Program-made: the position numbers and the translations under genes
Shown here: positions 8,649-18,576 of the stretch, one piece after another
Layout: each line of letters opens with the position of its first letter
Numbering within the stretch: the stretch's first letter is position 1
Notes under the pieces: generated by a model
Databases searched by the model: none
What the model was told of the DNA's origin: nothing
The model's input: the letters and a program-made list of their open reading frames with translations, nothing else
DNA from: Pseudomonas japonica
GTDB lineage: Bacteria > Pseudomonadota > Gammaproteobacteria > Pseudomonadales > Pseudomonadaceae
Assembly: GCF_013522925.1 (NCBI RefSeq)
Contig: NZ_JAAMQU010000003.1
Span: forward strand, 310,001-374,000
DNA: 64,000 nt
Direction: 5' to 3'

Positions 8649-11264
8649 CTATCCGCCGGTGACCTTGTTCACCATCTCCACCAACCGCGCCTGGGAAAAC
8701 GGCTTTGCCAGGCGCGGGAGGTCCGGCGCCTGACCCGGCATCATGTCGGCGTAGCCAGACACCAGAATCACCGGCATCTGCGGCCGCTGCGCCAGTACCT
8801 GAACGGCCAGTTGCGCGCCGGTCATGTGCGGCATGGCATGGTCGGTGATCAACAGGTCGAAGGCCTGCTGTTCGAGCCAGCCCATTGCCTCTCGCGCCGA
8901 GCTCGCGGGGCGAACCTGGTGGCCCAGCTCCCGCAGCATTTCCACGGTATTGGTCAGTACCAGCTCGTCGTCATCCACGGTAAGGATGTTCAATACCTTG
9001 CCGGGCGCCACAGCGTCAGGTGGCTGTGCCAGGGCGGCTGACTGTTCTTCGGCGCCAGGTGCGGGGCTTGCCGGCAGCCATACTTCGGCCGTGGTGCCAC
9101 AGCCCGGGTTGCTGCGCAGGCGCAAGGTTCCACCACACTGCTCCGCCAGCCCCAATACCATGGACAGGCCAAGCCCGGTACCCTTGCCCACCCCTTTGGT
9201 GGTGAAAAACGGTTCGGCGGCGCGCTTGAGCGTTTGCTCGTCCATGCCCTCGCCGGTGTCGGTGACGCACAGGCACCAGTAGTCGCCCGCAGCCAGCTGG
9301 GGGTCGCCGGCCGACACGTGCTCAAGCCGGGCGCCAAGGGTGATACGCCCCTGGCCACTCATGGCATCACGGGCGTTCACGGCCAGGTTCAAGAGTGCGG
9401 CTTCGAGCTGGTTGGCGTCGGTGCGCACCCAGGCGGGTGTCGCGGGGAAGTCGGTGTCCAGTTCGATGGTGGGCCCTAGCGAGCGCTGCAGCAGCTCGTT
9501 CATGCCGGCAATCAGTTCGCCCAGCTCCACCGTTTCAGTGCGCAGATCCTGCCGCCTGGCAAAGGCAAGCATGCGTGCGATCAGAGAGGCACCGCGTTCT
9601 GCCCCTGCCTTGGCGTTGTCCAGCAGGCGCAACAGGGCCGGATCGGCCGGCATGCGCCGACGCAATAGCTCCAGGCTACCCAGAACGGCCATCAGCAGGT
9701 TGTTGAAATCGTGCGCGATGCCACCGGTGAGATTCCCTAGCGCTTCCATTTTTTGCGCTTGCTGCAACGCCTGCTCGGTGCGCCGGATGCTTTCCTGGCT
9801 CAACCGCAAGGCCTCGGTTCGCTCGATCACCCGGGCCTCGAGATCCCGGCGGAACCGCTCCTCGGTCTCGCGCCGCTGGATCTCTGCCCGCACACGTTCG
9901 ATGTGGGCCCAGGAGCGCTCGCTGACCTCGGTCAACAATGAGAGCTCCTGCGAAGTCCACTGGCGCGGCACGCGGTCATGGATGGCCATGAGCGCGGTGA
10001 GTCGACCGTCTTTCACCAATGGCATGCAGATGGTGGCGGCCAGCCCGATGCTCAAGAACGCCTCGGCTTCGCTGGCGGCGAGCTGGGCGGCGTTGTCTTC
10101 GAGAATCAGCGGCAGGCCTGCGTGAAGGTTTTTCAAGGCAAGCCGGCCGAAGCTGGCGAGGCTGTAATGCCCGACAATGCTGGGCGAGCCTGGGGCGCTC
10201 CAATCCCCGCGTATGCTGAAGCCGTCCTGATCGGCATCCATGTCGGCATACGCGCACACTGATACGCCAAGGTGCTCGCCGAGCAGGCGAGTGGTGATCG
10301 CCATGATCAGATCGGCGTCGGTGCTACGAGCGGTTTCCCTGTTCAGCGTATCGAGGAAGCGCAGCCGCCGCTCGTTGGCCCGCAGGGTTTCTTCAGCCTC
10401 GCGCCGGGCGCTGATATCGGTTGCCGCGCCGAACCACTCGAGTATTTCGCCGCGCTCGTCCAGCAACGGTACCGCGCGTGAGTGGACCCAGCTGATACCG
10501 CCATCCAGGCGGCGAACCCTGTGTTCCATGTTGAAACTGGCCGTTGCGCGGATCGCCTCGTCGATGCCCTGGCGCACGCGGGGCAAGTCCACGGGGTCCA
10601 CATAGGCCGGCAGCCAGCCCCGGGTGGGTTCCAAGGTGTCCTGAAGCAGCCCCTGGCCGTCCAGCTGCCACATTTCTTCCCAGTCCGGGGACAGCCGATA
10701 GATAAGGTCGGCCGTGGAACTGACCAATGTGCGCAGGCGCTCTTCGCTGTGCTGCAGATGGCGCTGGGCGAGCACCCGCTGAGTCGTTTCCACCACGATA
10801 GCGATCACTCCGGCAGGCTGCCCGCTTTCGTCGTACACCGGCGAATAATCCAGGTCCATCCATACCTGTTCCGGTTGCCCGTTGCGGTGGAGTGTGAGCT
10901 CCTGGTCCTTGTAAGCCAGCGTACGGCCAGCCAGGCCCACCCGCATCACGTTGTCGTTGAAGTCAGCGACTTCCGGCCACCCCTTGCGTACTTCGGAGCC
11001 CAGCAGCCGCGGATGGCGGCCGCCAGCAAAACCGGAGTAGGCGTCGTTGTAGATCATGATGCCTTTCATGCCCCACAGCAGCACGATGGGTACGGGCGAA
11101 GCCAGCAACATGGCCGTGATGGTCTTGAGGCTTTGCGGCCAGGTAGCGGTGGGGCCCAAGCCGCTGGCGGCCCAGTCATGCTCGCGTATCAACCGGCCGA
11201 GCTCGCCTCCCGCATGGAGGAATTCGGGGCTGTCGGAGGATAGAGCAGTAGTGTCCGGGGTCAT
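8649..11264 (-). CDS. Hybrid sensor histidine kinase (PAS-PAS-GAF-HK-REC)
   Basis: An 871-residue cytosolic sensor with no membrane segment. Order: a PAS-like segment (about residues 30-170), a second PAS with ISWVHSRAVPLLDERG (about 170-300), a GAF domain with ICMPLVKDGRLTALMAIHD (about 310-460), a coiled linker, the dimerisation helix [11 protein letters not shown] carrying the phospho-accepting His, an ATPase domain with NLAVNARDAM and [10 protein letters not shown], and a C-terminal receiver whose phospho-acceptor is the Asp in LLITDHAMPHMTG. No output regulator is adjacent, so its target is unknown. The start has no strong ribosome binding site. It ends against araH and its start faces the AlgE-like gene across 210 bases. 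Confidence 0.88.
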   Translation of the reverse strand: MTPDTTALSSDSPEFLHAGGELGRLIREHDWAASGLGPTATWPQSLKTITAMLLASPVPIVLLWGMKGIMIYNDAYSGFAGGRHPRLLGSEVRKGWPEVADFNDNVMRVGLAGRTLAYKDQELTLHRNGQPEQVWMDLDYSPVYDESGQPAGVIAIVVETTQRVLAQRHLQHSEERLRTLVSSTADLIYRLSPDWEEMWQLDGQGLLQDTLEPTRGWLPAYVDPVDLPRVRQGIDEAIRATASFNMEHRVRRLDGGISWVHSRAVPLLDERGEILEWFGAATDISARREAEETLRANERRLRFLDTLNRETARSTDADLIMAITTRLLGEHLGVSVCAYADMDADQDGFSIRGDWSAPGSPSIVGHYSLASFGRLALKNLHAGLPLILEDNAAQLAASEAEAFLSIGLAATICMPLVKDGRLTALMAIHDRVPRQWTSQELSLLTEVSERSWAHIERVRAEIQRRETEERFRRDLEARVIERTEALRLSQESIRRTEQALQQAQKMEALGNLTGGIAHDFNNLLMAVLGSLELLRRRMPADPALLRLLDNAKAGAERGASLIARMLAFARRQDLRTETVELGELIAGMNELLQRSLGPTIELDTDFPATPAWVRTDANQLEAALLNLAVNARDAMSGQGRITLGARLEHVSAGDPQLAAGDYWCLCVTDTGEGMDEQTLKRAAEPFFTTKGVGKGTGLGLSMVLGLAEQCGGTLRLRSNPGCGTTAEVWLPASPAPGAEEQSAALAQPPDAVAPGKVLNILTVDDDELVLTNTVEMLRELGHQVRPASSAREAMGWLEQQAFDLLITDHAMPHMTGAQLAVQVLAQRPQMPVILVSGYADMMPGQAPDLPRLAKPFSQARLVEMVNKVTGG

Positions 11265-11474
11265 CTAAGCGCATGTCCGTTCAGGGCAGGAATGCAGACG
11301 CGTGTCTCGCGCGCGCATCATAGCAGGCGCGTGGCCACGAATCTGACGCTTCGTTCGTCTGGAAGTTGCCTATGCTGAGCCAACTAAGCACGGATTCCCG
11401 GGTCACAGGCTTCTCGCTGAAGCGATTCCGGGAACCCCGGCCCCAGGCTTACAGTACCCAGACAGGAGCAGTGC

Positions 11475-14042
11475 ATGACCCAGGTTTTCGATGTTCGCGA
11501 TTATGGCGCCAAGGGCGACGGCAGTACCGATGACACCCAGGCGATCCAGAAAGCGATAGATGCAGCCGCCGCAGCCGGCGGTGGCAAGGTGTATGTACCC
11601 AGCGGAACCTGGGTGGTGTCTGACAGCGATGGCTCGGGCAATGCCCTGGCCGTGAAAAGCAACGTAACCCTGACCGGCGACGGGGCGGGCGATACCGTGC
11701 TCAAGCTGGCCGACGGCGGCGCCAGCGGCACCACGTCGCTGTTGGGCGTTACGAGCGCAAGTACGGTACGCGATGCAGCGGTGAGCAATCTCACCCTCGA
11801 TGGCAACCAGGCCAACACCAGCGGGGAGGTCAGTGGCTGGTCGCAGGCTGGCGCCAACAGCGTGACCAACCTGGTGATCGATGGCGTGACCGCCACACAT
11901 TTCAGCGGCAGCGGGTTCGACCTTACCGCCCCGGCAGTAAACCTGACAGTGCGCAACAGCACCGCGCAGAACAACACCCTGGATGGCTTTACACTGGGCG
12001 GCGACTTATCCGCCGCCACCTTCCAGGACAACCACGGGGTGGATAACGGTCGCAACGGTATCAATGTCACCCTGGGTGGTCAGGCGTTATCACTCACCGA
12101 TAACATCGCGTCCGGCAACGCTGGCGACGGCATCTTCGTACACAACGAAAGCGGCGTGGACACCGGTTACTTCAGCGTGATCGGTGGCGACGTCTACGAC
12201 AATGCCGGTGACGGTGTGCGCGTGCGTGGGATCGAGTACGCCGGCATATACCGCGTGGACATCCACGGCAATGGCGCGTCCGGAGTGAACCTGCAAGGCA
12301 CGACCCACGTGGAGGTCTCGGACAACATCATCCATGACAATGCGCAGACCACTGACACCGCGGAAGTGGCCATACGCAGCCTGGGCAGCACAAACGGCAC
12401 GCAGAACTTCGTGTATGACAACATCATCACCGGCGGCGCGCAGTCCACCTGGGGCGTGGCAGAAATTCCGTCCAGCACTGCGGGCGTGGACGGCAGCGTG
12501 ATCTTCGGCAACGTGATCAACGGCACCCAGGCCGGTGACATCAATGCAGTAGGTACCGAGACCCAGGTCTACAACAACAGCGATGTGTTGATCCTTCGCG
12601 GCAGCGCCTCGGCCGATACCCTGACCGGCACCCGTTCGGATGAACTCATCAGCGGGGACGAGGGCCGCGACCGTATCGATGGCGGCGCGGGCAATGATGT
12701 GATCACGGGCGGCGCTGGCGCCGACAACCTTACCGGGGGTACCGGCAACGACGTCTTCCGCTTCACTGCCCTGAGTGATAGCTACCGCACTGCGACTACC
12801 TCGTACAGCGACCGCATCACGGACTTCAATGACGACACCGACCGCCTTGACCTGACGGCATTGGGACTCACAGGCCTGGGCAATGGGCATGACGGCACGG
12901 TCAAGGTGACGTACAACGCAACCACCGATACCACCTACCTGTCGAGCCTGGACGCCGACGCTCAGGGCAATAGGTTCCAGCTCGCGCTCAGCGGTAATCA
13001 CCTGGCCACCCTTGGCGCCGATAACTTCTACACCCTCACCTCGGGAACCTCTCACAACGATCAGCTCACGGGTACAGCAGCGGACGACACCCTGGCGGGA
13101 AATGCCGGCCGCGATACGCTGTCGGGCGACGGTGGCGCCGACCGCTTGTTGGGCGGCAGCGGTGGCGACACGCTCACTGGGGGCGCTGGCGCGGATACCT
13201 TCGTCTATACCAGCACAAGCGACAGCCTGCGTAACGATGCCAGCGGCAGCTATGCCCAGCGTGACCTGATCGTGGACTTCAACAGCAACGGGCATGACCG
13301 CATCGACCTTACCGCACTTGGCTTTACTGGCCTGGGCAACGGCTACGACGGCACCCTGAAGGTGGTCCTGAACCTGGCGGGCGATTACACCGCGCTCAAG
13401 TCACTGGAACCGGACGCCGACGGCAATCGGTTCGAGATCCTGCTCAAGGGCAACCATCTCTACGACCTTACGGCCACGAATGTCCTGTTCGCAAATCCCG
13501 ATCCCACACAAACCGATACGTCCCAGCCAATCCCTGAAGTGAACGTCACAGGCACCGCTGGCGTGGACACTCTGTACGGCGATTGGGGCAACGATACGCT
13601 GCAGGGGCTGGCCGGCAACGACGAGTTGGCCGGTAGCGTGGGCGATGACCTGATTGTGGGTGGCGCGGGTAGCGACCGGCTTACCGGTGGTTCGGGCGCA
13701 GATACGTTCCGATTCGACAGTGTGAACGACAGCTACGTGGGGGCCGCAGACCTGATCACTGACTTCTCCACCGGCCGTGATGTGCTGGACGTTTCCGCGT
13801 TGGGCTTCACCGGGCTGGGCAACGGTACCGACGGCACCTTGAAAGTGACCTACAACGCCAGCAGCGACCGCACCTACGTGCGCAGCAGCGAAGCGGACAG
13901 TGAGGGGCACAAATTCCAGGTGACCCTTGCGGGGGACTACAGCCACACCCTGAACGCGGATCAGTTCGTGTTCGCGCCGGCGGATTCCACCGCCGAGGTC
14001 CAGGTGCTAGGCGTAGCCGCTCACACTGACCACACCGTCTGA
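11475..14042 (+). CDS. AlgE-like RTX protein with altered epimerase motif
   Basis: This 855-residue protein has the layout of secreted mannuronan C5-epimerases: an N-terminal right-handed beta-helix (about 1-370, opening VFDVRDYGAKGDGSTDDTQA) and three R-modules (from about 375, 522 and 693) with GGxGxD calcium-binding repeats and the LTALGxTGLGNGxDGT signature. It lacks a signal peptide, as expected for type I secretion. The family's catalytic block YGFDPHE reads SGFDLTA here (residues 146-152): the Asp is kept, but the Tyr and His are replaced, and the RH pair further on reads RN at 193-194. It may be a non-catalytic alginate-binding protein or may act on another polymer. No type I exporter is encoded in the window. 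Confidence 0.8.
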   Translation: MTQVFDVRDYGAKGDGSTDDTQAIQKAIDAAAAAGGGKVYVPSGTWVVSDSDGSGNALAVKSNVTLTGDGAGDTVLKLADGGASGTTSLLGVTSASTVRDAAVSNLTLDGNQANTSGEVSGWSQAGANSVTNLVIDGVTATHFSGSGFDLTAPAVNLTVRNSTAQNNTLDGFTLGGDLSAATFQDNHGVDNGRNGINVTLGGQALSLTDNIASGNAGDGIFVHNESGVDTGYFSVIGGDVYDNAGDGVRVRGIEYAGIYRVDIHGNGASGVNLQGTTHVEVSDNIIHDNAQTTDTAEVAIRSLGSTNGTQNFVYDNIITGGAQSTWGVAEIPSSTAGVDGSVIFGNVINGTQAGDINAVGTETQVYNNSDVLILRGSASADTLTGTRSDELISGDEGRDRIDGGAGNDVITGGAGADNLTGGTGNDVFRFTALSDSYRTATTSYSDRITDFNDDTDRLDLTALGLTGLGNGHDGTVKVTYNATTDTTYLSSLDADAQGNRFQLALSGNHLATLGADNFYTLTSGTSHNDQLTGTAADDTLAGNAGRDTLSGDGGADRLLGGSGGDTLTGGAGADTFVYTSTSDSLRNDASGSYAQRDLIVDFNSNGHDRIDLTALGFTGLGNGYDGTLKVVLNLAGDYTALKSLEPDADGNRFEILLKGNHLYDLTATNVLFANPDPTQTDTSQPIPEVNVTGTAGVDTLYGDWGNDTLQGLAGNDELAGSVGDDLIVGGAGSDRLTGGSGADTFRFDSVNDSYVGAADLITDFSTGRDVLDVSALGFTGLGNGTDGTLKVTYNASSDRTYVRSSEADSEGHKFQVTLAGDYSHTLNADQFVFAPADSTAEVQVLGVAAHTDHTV

Positions 14043-14063
14043 CGGCGTATCACCGATGCAGGA

Positions 14064-14079
14064 GGGGGCGAAAGCCCCC
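14064..14079. terminator. GC-rich hairpin between convergent genes
   Basis: GGGGGC and GCCCCC pair around a GAAA tetraloop, giving a very stable six-pair stem between the convergent AlgE-like gene and the second kinase gene. There is no T-run on either side, so it is a weak candidate for a rho-independent terminator and could serve as an RNA-stabilising 3' end. Confidence 0.4.
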
Positions 14080-14092
14080 GAACCGCCTGGAA

Positions 14093-16618
14093 TCATCGCT
14101 GCTCGATTAACCCGCGCACTCGCCTGGCCAGGCTGTCCACCGAGAACGGCTTGGTCAGCACATGCATGCCGTCCTGGGCATCGCCGTTTTCGAACACGCT
14201 CGATTCGGCGTACCCGGTGATAAACAACACCTTCAGGTCGGGCCGGTGAACGCGTGCGGCGTCTGCCATTTGCCGCCCGTTCATCCCACCGGGTAAGCCG
14301 ACATCGGTAATCAACAGGTCGATCTTTACCCCGGAGTTGAGAATCTGCAGCCCGCCGCGTCCATCCGCTGCCTCGATCGCATGGTAGCCAAGGTCTTCAA
14401 GCACCTCGGTGACCATAATGCGCACGGTAGGCTCGTCGTCCACGATCAATACAGTTTCGCCCAGCTCTGCACGGGGCGGGGCTCCTGGTTTCACCAATGA
14501 AGGCTCGCGCACTTCGCCCAGGTGCCGCGGCAGGTAAAGGGTCACCACGCAGCCTCGCCCGGGTTCGGAGTGAATGCGGGCCTGGCCTCCGGATTGGCGG
14601 ATAAAACCATAGATCATCGACAGCCCCAGCCCGGTGCCCATGCCGATGGGTTTGGTGGTGAAGAATGGCTCGAACGCCTTGGCCGCTACTTCAGGCGCCA
14701 TTCCGCTACCGGTATCGGACACCGCGAGCGCCACGTATTCGCCCGCAGTGAGGTCGAATGTTTGCGCACCCAGCGCGTCAATGGTGCGGTTGCGACTGCT
14801 GATGGTGAGCGTACCGCCGTCAGGCATGGCGTCGCGGGCGTTGATGCACAGGTTGAGCAGCGCGTTCTCCAACTGGTGCGGGTCGATCAACACACTCCAG
14901 AGGTCAGTGCTCAGGTCGCTGATGATCGACACCGAGGGCCCCATCGTGCGCGAAATCAGCTCCTCCATGCCTTTTACCAGACGGTTCACGTGGGTAGGCT
15001 TTGGCGCCAGGGTCTGCCTGCGGGAGAACGCAAGCAACCGGTGGGTGAGGGCGGCGGCACGGCGGGATGCGCCTTGTGCGGCGTTGATATACCGATCCAG
15101 ATCCTGGATGCGCCCCTGTTGAATTCGGCTTTGCAACAGTTCAAGGCTGCCCGAGATTCCAGTCAACAGGTTATTGAAGTCATGGGCAATCCCGCCTGTA
15201 AGCTGGCCCACGGCTTCCATTTTCTGGGATTGCCGAAGCTGCTCTTCCGAGCGCAACAGCTCGCGGGTGCGCTCGGCTACCAACTGTTCGAGCCGTGCAT
15301 TGAGCTCCTGCAACTGGTGCTCGGCGCGCCGCCGCTCGATCGCCGTACGGGTGCGCTCTCCCAGCTCACGTGTGAACTCTATGTCTTCCGAGCTCCAGTG
15401 CCGGGGGTGTTGGCTGTCAGCGAACATCAGCGCCACCAGCCTATCGCCTTCCATCAAGGGTACGTTCAGAAATGCCCGGGCCTCGAACTGCTCGAAACGC
15501 TCCGGCGCCGTCACCCGAGAATCGGCCCGTACGTCGCTGACGGCAATCACGTTACCGGCGAACAGGTCGTCTACGTAGCTGCCCAGTTCTCTGATGTTAT
15601 GAGGGCCTGCCAGTGAAGCGCGGCCGTCATTGGACCAGTCACGCTGAACTTCGATGATTCCCGAGGTGGCAGCGATCAGGGAATAGCCGGCACGGCCGGC
15701 CTCTAGCACGTTGCCGAGGATTTCTGCGGCAACTCCTGCGATATCGTCGGGCGAGTCCATGGTACGCAGGCGGTCACTGAGGTGCAGCAAACCCTCGCGC
15801 CGCTGGGCGGCCCGACGTAGCTCACTTACATCCTGGAAAATCACCATGAAACGGTCGCCAGGTAGCGGATGCAACCGCCCCTCGTACCAGCGGCGCACAT
15901 CATCCAGAGGCCGAATGAAAGGGCGTGACTGACCGCTTTCAGCCACACGGGCCGCGTCGGAAATCCAGCCCGGCGCGAGGCCCGGGAACAGCTCGCGCAG
16001 CGTACGTGCCCGGACTGCATCGGCCGGGCGGTCGAGCAACCGGCAGCAGGCCGGGTTCACGTCAAGGAAGCGCCAATCGACCGCTTCGCCCTCTTCATCG
16101 CGGATTACCTCGGCCAGCGCAAAGGCTTCATCGAAATGCTCGAACAGGCCGCGCCAGTGTCGTTCGCTTTCCGCCAGGGCCTGCTCGGCCAGCCGGCGCT
16201 TGGTGATGTCGGTGAACAATACTGAAACCCGGCGCAGGGCAGGGTCGCCGATTCGCGCCGCCTGGACCATGAAGTACCGGCCTAGGGCAGTAGCGTCGTT
16301 CTCGAACTGCAGCGGCTCGCCGGTGAGGGCTACACGCCCATAGACCTCGAACCAATGATCTTCATGGTCCGGCACCAGATCGCGCATCCAGCGCCCTTCG
16401 GCATTGGCCAGGCCTGTGTGTCGGGCGAATGCACGGTTAACGGTAAGAAAGCGATAGTCGTCTGCCTTGCCCTGCGCATCGAAATGCATTTCGATGATGC
16501 AGAAGCCGATGTCACTGGCGTCAAATACATCGCCTTTGAGGCTCTCGAGCTCAGCCCGCAGCGAGGCGTTTTCCGCCAGCAACTGGTCGCGTGTTCCTTG
16601 CACCGCGCGCACGTCCAT
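14093..16618 (-). CDS. Hybrid sensor histidine kinase (PAS-PAS-GAF-HK-REC)
   Basis: An 841-residue soluble hybrid kinase with the same overall plan as the kinase at 8649-11264. It has two PAS-like segments ending FTDITKRR (about residue 140) and [10 protein letters not shown] (about 270), a GAF domain with [19 protein letters not shown] (about 280-430), a coiled coil, the His box [13 protein letters not shown], an ATPase domain with [14 protein letters not shown] and [10 protein letters not shown], and a receiver with Asp in [14 protein letters not shown]. No transmembrane helix is seen. It starts five bases after the stop of the DUF6482 gene, so the two are probably co-transcribed. The ligand and target are unknown. 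Confidence 0.88.
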   Translation of the reverse strand: MDVRAVQGTRDQLLAENASLRAELESLKGDVFDASDIGFCIIEMHFDAQGKADDYRFLTVNRAFARHTGLANAEGRWMRDLVPDHEDHWFEVYGRVALTGEPLQFENDATALGRYFMVQAARIGDPALRRVSVLFTDITKRRLAEQALAESERHWRGLFEHFDEAFALAEVIRDEEGEAVDWRFLDVNPACCRLLDRPADAVRARTLRELFPGLAPGWISDAARVAESGQSRPFIRPLDDVRRWYEGRLHPLPGDRFMVIFQDVSELRRAAQRREGLLHLSDRLRTMDSPDDIAGVAAEILGNVLEAGRAGYSLIAATSGIIEVQRDWSNDGRASLAGPHNIRELGSYVDDLFAGNVIAVSDVRADSRVTAPERFEQFEARAFLNVPLMEGDRLVALMFADSQHPRHWSSEDIEFTRELGERTRTAIERRRAEHQLQELNARLEQLVAERTRELLRSEEQLRQSQKMEAVGQLTGGIAHDFNNLLTGISGSLELLQSRIQQGRIQDLDRYINAAQGASRRAAALTHRLLAFSRRQTLAPKPTHVNRLVKGMEELISRTMGPSVSIISDLSTDLWSVLIDPHQLENALLNLCINARDAMPDGGTLTISSRNRTIDALGAQTFDLTAGEYVALAVSDTGSGMAPEVAAKAFEPFFTTKPIGMGTGLGLSMIYGFIRQSGGQARIHSEPGRGCVVTLYLPRHLGEVREPSLVKPGAPPRAELGETVLIVDDEPTVRIMVTEVLEDLGYHAIEAADGRGGLQILNSGVKIDLLITDVGLPGGMNGRQMADAARVHRPDLKVLFITGYAESSVFENGDAQDGMHVLTKPFSVDSLARRVRGLIEQR

Positions 16619-16623
16619 AGGTA

Positions 16624-16929
16624 TCAGAGGCTGCTATGTAGGGGGATCTGCTCCCTGGAATCGGTGGGGCCGCTGTCCTGGCCTACCATTTCGTCGTACA
16701 CCGCCGGCTGCACCAGATACAGCGGCACAGTATCCGGCACGTTTACGAGCAACTTGCGCGCCTGGTCCACCGATGCCACATGAAGGGTTTCGCCTTGCGC
16801 GTTGAGCACCCGTTGAGACGTTCCCTCAACCAGAGCGTGGAGCGTGTACGAGCCGCCTTCCACGGACACCAGCCGCAGCTCCTGGATGTGGCCTGCCTTT
16901 ACCTTGCTGGCGAGATCTTCAACCTTCAT
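16624..16929 (-). CDS. DUF6482 family protein
   Basis: A 101-residue protein opening MKVEDLASKVKAGHIQELRLVSVEGGSYTLHA, which I recognise as the DUF6482 family common in Pseudomonas; the function is not known. A GGAGG site sits eight bases before the ATG. It ends five bases upstream of the kinase start, and the kinase has no good ribosome binding site of its own. Coupling is likely, and the small protein may modulate or share regulation with the kinase. Confidence 0.75.
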   Translation of the reverse strand: MKVEDLASKVKAGHIQELRLVSVEGGSYTLHALVEGTSQRVLNAQGETLHVASVDQARKLLVNVPDTVPLYLVQPAVYDEMVGQDSGPTDSREQIPLHSSL

Positions 16930-17011
16930 GCGATTGCCTCCAATTCAGGGTCTTCATCATTCGAGGTGGGCCTGCGCCACGAGTTCAGTGGCGCTTGCGC
17001 GAGGCAAACCG

Positions 17012-18109
17012 TCAGCCACGGCCGGCGCGCTTAACCTGCTCGGCGATGGCAGTGCCCAGCGCCAGGGTGCCGGCGCTGCCGCCCAGGTCCGGGGTGAGCG
17101 GCGACTGGTCCGGGCCGCCGGCCAGCACCGTCTCTATTGCCCGTACCAGCGCGGCGCCCGCCTCGAAGTGCCCCAGGTGTTCGAGCATCATTGCGCCGCA
17201 CCAGATCTGCCCGATGGGGTTGGCGATGCCTTTGCCGGCGATGTCCGGAGCCGAGCCGTGCACGGGTTCGAACAGGCTGGGGAAGGTGCGTTCGGGGTTG
17301 ATGTTCGCTGAAGGCGCTATGCCGATGGTGCCGGTACAGGCCGGGCCCAGATCGGAAAGGATATCGCCGAACAGGTTGCTGGCCACCACCACGTCGAACC
17401 AGTCGGGGTGCAGCACGAAATGGGCGGCGAGGATATCGATATGGAAGCTGTCCACCTTTACCTGCGGGTAGGCTTCGTGCATCGCCTTCACCCGTTCGTC
17501 CCAGTAGGGCATGGTGATGGCGATGCCATTGGATTTGGTGGCGGACGTCAGCGAGCGGCGAGGTCGACGATTGGCCAACTCGAAGGCGAAGCGCAGGATC
17601 CGGTCCACACCCACCCGGGTCATCACGGTTTCCTGTAGCACGATTTCGCGGTCGGTGCCGGGGAACATGCGGCCGCCAACACTCGAATACTCACCCTCCG
17701 TGTTTTCCCGCACCACATAAAAGTCGATATCGCCCGGCTTGCGTCCAGCCAGGGGCGAGCGTACGCCCGGCATCAGCCGGCACGGCCGCAGGTTCACGTA
17801 TTGATCGAAGCCCCGCCGGAACTGCAGGAGGGATTCCCACAGGGAAACGTGGTCAGGCACTACCGCTGGCCAGCCCACCGCGCCGAAGTACAGCGCGTCG
17901 TAGCCTTTGAGCAATTCGAACCAGTTGTCCGGCAGCATTTTGCCGTGCGCCAGGTAATAGTCGGCGCAGGCAAAATCGAAATGGTCCCATTGAAAGTGAA
18001 GGTCGAACACCTCGGCGACAGCATCCAATGCGCGGATGCCTTCAGGCATGACTTCAGTGCCGATGCCATCGCCTGCGATGACGGCGATGCGGTGAGGTGA
18101 CTTGCTCAT
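17012..18109 (-). CDS. ttuC: Tartrate / D-malate dehydrogenase (decarboxylating)
   Basis: An NAD-dependent beta-decarboxylating dehydrogenase of the isocitrate/isopropylmalate family; it converts D-malate or tartrate to pyruvate, glycerate or oxaloglycolate, depending on the substrate. It contains IAVIAGDGIGTEVMPEG, FDFACADYYLAHGKMLPDNW, VRENTEGEYSSVGG, the metal-binding SNLFGDILSDLG and EPVHGSAPDIAGKGIANP. The 365-aa length fits. The ATG at 18109 has GGGAG upstream; an in-frame ATG at 18139 is less likely. It is a single-gene unit, with the terminator of the next minus-strand gene just upstream. LeuB-type isopropylmalate activity is less likely given the tyrosine-rich substrate region. Confidence 0.85.
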   Translation of the reverse strand: MSKSPHRIAVIAGDGIGTEVMPEGIRALDAVAEVFDLHFQWDHFDFACADYYLAHGKMLPDNWFELLKGYDALYFGAVGWPAVVPDHVSLWESLLQFRRGFDQYVNLRPCRLMPGVRSPLAGRKPGDIDFYVVRENTEGEYSSVGGRMFPGTDREIVLQETVMTRVGVDRILRFAFELANRRPRRSLTSATKSNGIAITMPYWDERVKAMHEAYPQVKVDSFHIDILAAHFVLHPDWFDVVVASNLFGDILSDLGPACTGTIGIAPSANINPERTFPSLFEPVHGSAPDIAGKGIANPIGQIWCGAMMLEHLGHFEAGAALVRAIETVLAGGPDQSPLTPDLGGSAGTLALGTAIAEQVKRAGRG

Positions 18110-18176
18110 GCCGATGCTCCCTTCAATGGCTGCAGGCATTGTGCCGCCTCCGGGGAACCACTACCAGCGAATGCGC

Positions 18177-18207
18177 AAAAAGAAAGCCCGGCGCGCAATG
18201 GCCGGGC
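18177..18207 (-). terminator. Rho-independent terminator of the hypothetical gene
   Basis: Read on the minus strand, GCCCGGC and GCCGGGC form a seven-pair stem with an eight-base loop, followed directly by TTTCTTTTT. It lies 34 bases after the stop of the gene at 18241-18576 and before the start of the dehydrogenase gene, so it separates the two transcripts. Confidence 0.75.
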
Positions 18208-18240
18208 GAAGTGGCGAGGGCGCCAGGGAGCGCCGCACAC

Positions 18241-18576
18241 TCAGTAGTAGCGGTCAATCACATGAATGCCCGAAGCGCCCTGGGCGGCCTGCCACTCGTG
18301 TTTGAGGGTATGCAGCATCCGGCTCACGAACTCTCGGTCAGCGGCGGCCTTTTTGCCGACGTAGCCCAGGCCCCGGCGGTAAGTGCGCAACCGGGCGCGC
18401 ATGCTCGGCCGCTGGCTCTCGAACTGGGCCTCTTCGGCGTGGGCGCCCAGGCCTTCGACATGAACGTTGCCAGCTTCGCATACCCAGAGGATATGGCTGT
18501 CGTTGCGGTCCTTGCGGGTAGCCAGCAATTGGGCCAGTTGGTCGATCGTCGGTTCGTCGTTCAGATTCATGGTCAT
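18241..18576 (-). CDS. Hypothetical protein, about 111 aa
   Basis: I do not recognise this family. The protein is soluble and rather charged. The first half has an acidic/helical DEPTIDQLAQLLATRKD segment and a predicted strand HILWVCEAGNVHVEGL. The second half is basic (RARLRTYRRGLGYVGKKAAAD) and ends HVIDRYY. The ATG at 18576 follows AGGAA by five bases, which supports it over the ATG at 18594. A rho-independent terminator directly downstream supports a real transcript. Nothing in the context points to a function. Confidence 0.6.
   Translation of the reverse strand: MTMNLNDEPTIDQLAQLLATRKDRNDSHILWVCEAGNVHVEGLGAHAEEAQFESQRPSMRARLRTYRRGLGYVGKKAAADREFVSRMLHTLKHEWQAAQGASGIHVIDRYY

Noticed and set aside
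12090..13295. Long open frame antisense to the AlgE-like RTX region
   Set aside because: The repeats on the coding strand keep the opposite frame open; the sense strand has clear calcium-binding repeats.
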